Assembly (NCBI GenBank): GCA_002840405.1
Contig: PHAR01000002.1
Location: 1-64,000, forward strand
DNA: 64,000 nt
Direction: 5' to 3'
Source: Deltaproteobacteria bacterium HGW-Deltaproteobacteria-8
GTDB taxonomy: Bacteria; Desulfobacterota; Desulfovibrionia; Desulfovibrionales; Desulfovibrionaceae
Both the position numbers and the translations under genes were made by a program. Below the pieces are notes generated by a model, which saw only the letters and a list, made by a program, of their open reading frames with translations, searched no databases and was not told where the DNA came from. Shown here piece after piece: positions 61,380 to 64,000 of this stretch. How positions within the stretch are numbered: the first letter of the stretch is position 1; the number at the start of each line of letters is the position of its first letter.

Positions 61380-62213
61380 TTGAGGATGCTGATGCTCCAC
61401 CACTATCCTGGCCGGGCGCGGGGGGCAAGTGCCGCCCCGAAGAACAGCCGGGCGCAGGTAGACAAATCGTCAGGGCATTGGTATGCATTGGCCGTAGTCG
61501 GACCTGCGCCCGCAGGCCGCAAGGGGGTTCTCGTAGAAACGCTCAAGGCTGCGCTCAAGACGTTGCTCTTCCCGTTCTTTCTGGCCGGGGTGCTGTTGAC
61601 CTCCCTCGCCGTTCCCTTTGGCGGCACGCCCGTGGCCCTGGCCGCTGGAACGGAGAACCTGGGCCACGTGAGCCGGGTTCAGGGCTCGGCCGTGGCGCGG
61701 CAGGGCAGGGAGGTCCGCTCGCTGGAGCTGAATTCGCAGGTGAAACGCGAGGACACGCTCTTGACTGCGGCGGGCTCGCGCCTGGAGGTGACCATGCTCG
61801 ACGAGACCAGGCTGACGCTGGGCGCGGACACGGAGTTCGTGCTCGAACGCTATGACCTGGGCCGCCAGCAGGGCGCGGGCGCGGTGCTGCTCCGGCTGAC
61901 CAAGGGGGCCTTCCGCCTGGCTACGGGCGAGCTGACCGCCCTGCGCGGCGGGCCGTTCGAGGTGGGCACCCCGCTGGGCGTCATCGGCATACGCGGCACG
62001 GAGTTCTGGGGCGGGTTCCTGGGCACCGAGGAAGTGAACGTGCTGCTCATCTCGGGCAAGGGCGTGTACATCAAGAACAGCGCGGGCATGACCGAAATTT
62101 TGAAGCCGCTGGAGGGCGTGACCCTGCGCACGGCCACTGCGCCGCCCCCGGCCCCGACCCTGTGGAGCCCGGACAAGCGCGCGCGGGCGTTCAAGACCGT
62201 GGAGTTCGACTAG
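61380..62213 (+). CDS. FecR-domain exported protein
   Basis: GSAVARQGREVRSLELNSQVKREDTLLTAAGSRLEVTMLDETRLTLGADTEFVLERY ... GTPLGVIGIRGTEFWGG; true start uncertain, probably downstream of 61380. Confidence 0.8.
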   Translation: MRMLMLHHYPGRARGASAAPKNSRAQVDKSSGHWYALAVVGPAPAGRKGVLVETLKAALKTLLFPFFLAGVLLTSLAVPFGGTPVALAAGTENLGHVSRVQGSAVARQGREVRSLELNSQVKREDTLLTAAGSRLEVTMLDETRLTLGADTEFVLERYDLGRQQGAGAVLLRLTKGAFRLATGELTALRGGPFEVGTPLGVIGIRGTEFWGGFLGTEEVNVLLISGKGVYIKNSAGMTEILKPLEGVTLRTATAPPPAPTLWSPDKRARAFKTVEFD

Positions 62214-63349
62214 TCCAGCGTCTTCCGGTAGCGCCGCATGCCCACGCTGATGACCACCACCAGGAACAGGGCGATGGGCCAGACGTGGGTCAGGGATTCC
62301 AGCGCGCCGTTGCCCTTGAGCAGGATGCCGCGCACCAGCCGCAAATAGTGCGTCAGCGGCAGCACCGAGCCGATGGTCTGCGCCCATCCCGGCATGCCCC
62401 GGAACGGGAACATGAACCCGGACAAGAGCAGCGACGGCAGGAAGAAGAACACGCTCATCTGCACTGCCTGCAGCTGATTTTTGGCGATGGTCGAGAGCGT
62501 CACCCCGACGCTTAAGTTGGCCGCGATGAACACCAGGGACAGCACGAACACCGCCAGGACGCTGCCGCGCAGGGGCACCCCGAACAGGAACTTCGCCGCC
62601 AGGACGATCAGCGTCATCTGGATGTAGCCCACCAGGATATACGGGATGATCTTGCCCAGCATGACCTCCAGCGGCCGCACCGGCGTGGACAAGAGGTTCT
62701 CCATGGTGCCGCGCTCCCTCTCTCGTGTAATGGCGAGTGAGGTGATCATGGTCAGGGTCAGGGTCAAGATGACGCCCATGAGGCCGGGCACGATGTTGTA
62801 CTGGGTCACGGCCTCGGGGTTGTACTCGGCGTGCACGCGCAGGGTTACGGGCGAGGGCGTTGGGACGTAGCCTGCCGAGGCGGGCAGGTCGCGGGCCAGC
62901 ACCTGGCTGACCACCTCGCGCATGGCGGCAAGGGCTCCGCTGGTGGCGGCCGGGTCCGTGGCGTCGGCCTCCAGCAGCAGCACCGGCTTTTCCCCGCGCA
63001 ACAGCTTGCGCGAGAAGTCCTCGGGGATGGTCAGCACGAACTGGGTGCGGCCCTCTTTGAGCGCGCTGTCGGCCTCGGCGCGGCTGGCCAGATGCTCGGT
63101 GACCTCGAAGTAGCTGCTGGTCTGCATGCCCGCCACGATGCTGCGCGCATACGGCGAGTTGTCGGCCGAGAGCACGGCCGTGGGCAGGTGGCGCGGGTCG
63201 GAGTTGATGGCGTAGCCGAAGAGGATGAGCTGCATGAGCGGGATGCCGATCATCATGGCAAACGTCACCCGGTCGCGGCGCATCTGGATGAATTCCTTGT
63301 AGACCATGGCCGCGAAGCGCCGGAAGCAGAACACGTTGTTCGCGCTCAT
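62210..63349 (-). CDS. ABC-2 type transporter permease
   Basis: YKEFIQMRRDRVTFAMMIGIPLMQLILFGYAINSDPRHLPTAV; TRERERGTMENLLSTPVRPLEVMLGKIIPYI. Confidence 0.92.
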   Translation of the reverse strand: MSANNVFCFRRFAAMVYKEFIQMRRDRVTFAMMIGIPLMQLILFGYAINSDPRHLPTAVLSADNSPYARSIVAGMQTSSYFEVTEHLASRAEADSALKEGRTQFVLTIPEDFSRKLLRGEKPVLLLEADATDPAATSGALAAMREVVSQVLARDLPASAGYVPTPSPVTLRVHAEYNPEAVTQYNIVPGLMGVILTLTLTMITSLAITRERERGTMENLLSTPVRPLEVMLGKIIPYILVGYIQMTLIVLAAKFLFGVPLRGSVLAVFVLSLVFIAANLSVGVTLSTIAKNQLQAVQMSVFFFLPSLLLSGFMFPFRGMPGWAQTIGSVLPLTHYLRLVRGILLKGNGALESLTHVWPIALFLVVVISVGMRRYRKTLD

Positions 63350-63999
63350 GGCTGGCCGCCTGCCTGGCCGCCTGCCTGAGCCTTCTGGGCGGCCTGGCCG
63401 TTCTGCTTGGCCTGCTGGCCGCGCATGAGGTGGATGAAGACCTCCTCCAGGCTGGTGCGGATGAGCTTCCAGTCGTGCCCGGTCCCTGCCTGGAACGGGG
63501 CGATGGCCCTCTCCAGGGCCTCGGCGTCCTGGCCGCTGACGTGCAGGGTGTTGCCAAAGGCCACCACCTGTTCCACGCCGGGCAGGGGGCGCAGGGCGTC
63601 GGCCAGTTCCGGCAGGTTCGCGCCGGAAACGCTCCAGGTGCAGAGCCCGGCGTGGTCCACGATACCCTCCAGGGTGTCCTGGGCCAGCAGGTCGCCATAG
63701 GCGATGTAGGCCAGGCGGTGGCAGCGCTCGGCCTCGTCCATGTAGTGGGTGCTGATGAGCGCGGTGACGCCCTGGCTGGCCAGCTTGTGCACCTCGTCCC
63801 AGAAGTCGCGCCGCGCGCCAGGGTCCACCCCGGCCGTGGGCTCGTCCAGCAGCAGCAGCTTCGGCCCGTGCAGGGTGCAGGCCGAAAGAGCCAGGCGCTG
63901 CTTCCAGCCGCCGGACAGGCTGCCCGCCAGCTGGTTCGCAAAGCGCGTCATGCCCATGCGCGTGAGGCACTCGTCCACCACCCGCAGGCGGTCGGCCAA
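63346..63999 (-). CDS. ABC transporter ATP-binding protein (partial, runs off window end)
   Basis: SLSGGWKQRLALSACTLHGPKLLLLDEPTAGVDPGARRDFWDEVH; 4-bp overlap with the permease. Confidence 0.92.
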   Translation of the reverse strand: MADRLRVVDECLTRMGMTRFANQLAGSLSGGWKQRLALSACTLHGPKLLLLDEPTAGVDPGARRDFWDEVHKLASQGVTALISTHYMDEAERCHRLAYIAYGDLLAQDTLEGIVDHAGLCTWSVSGANLPELADALRPLPGVEQVVAFGNTLHVSGQDAEALERAIAPFQAGTGHDWKLIRTSLEEVFIHLMRGQQAKQNGQAAQKAQAGGQAGGQP

Positions 64000-64000
64000 G

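Noticed and set aside
58903-61383. 826-aa plus-strand ORF opposite the DUF3536 gene
   Set aside because: Antisense shadow; the minus-strand protein has clear family motifs.

Overview
The window is about 64 kb of GC-rich chromosomal DNA, most consistent with a Desulfovibrio-like sulfate reducer; this taxonomic guess is inference from gene content and style. Most of it is ordinary core chromosome: an Opp/Dpp-type permease pair, recN, lon, hemC, a ClC channel, chemoreceptors, purN/purU, two tandem HtrA proteases, thyX, fliC-fliD-fliS, RNase J, an EF-G paralog, gcvH-gcvPA-gcvPB-lpd, lemA/TPM, nikR-folE2, an archaeal-type ADH synthase, GH57/DUF3536 and an ABC-2 exporter. There are two tRNAs (Ala-GGC and Ser-UGA). 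Many long ORFs in the supplied track are antisense shadows caused by high GC and were discarded. The observations most worth following are: (1) a 54-codon two-TM microprotein frame directly after a rubredoxin gene that was missing from the ORF track. It is interrupted by one in-frame UGA in a C-x-x-UGA context, with a bSECIS-like hairpin 11 nt downstream, so it is a candidate new selenoprotein. (2) A solitary AT-rich islet encoding a 627-aa protein with a C-terminal PD-(D/E)XK-type nuclease signature. (3) A chemoreceptor with a C-terminal H-NOX-like domain under a sigma28-like promoter. (4) A 133-aa unknown protein behind an exact sigma28 -10 box. (5) A histone-H1-like repetitive tail on Lon. 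No CRISPR array, integrase, transposase or prophage was seen.
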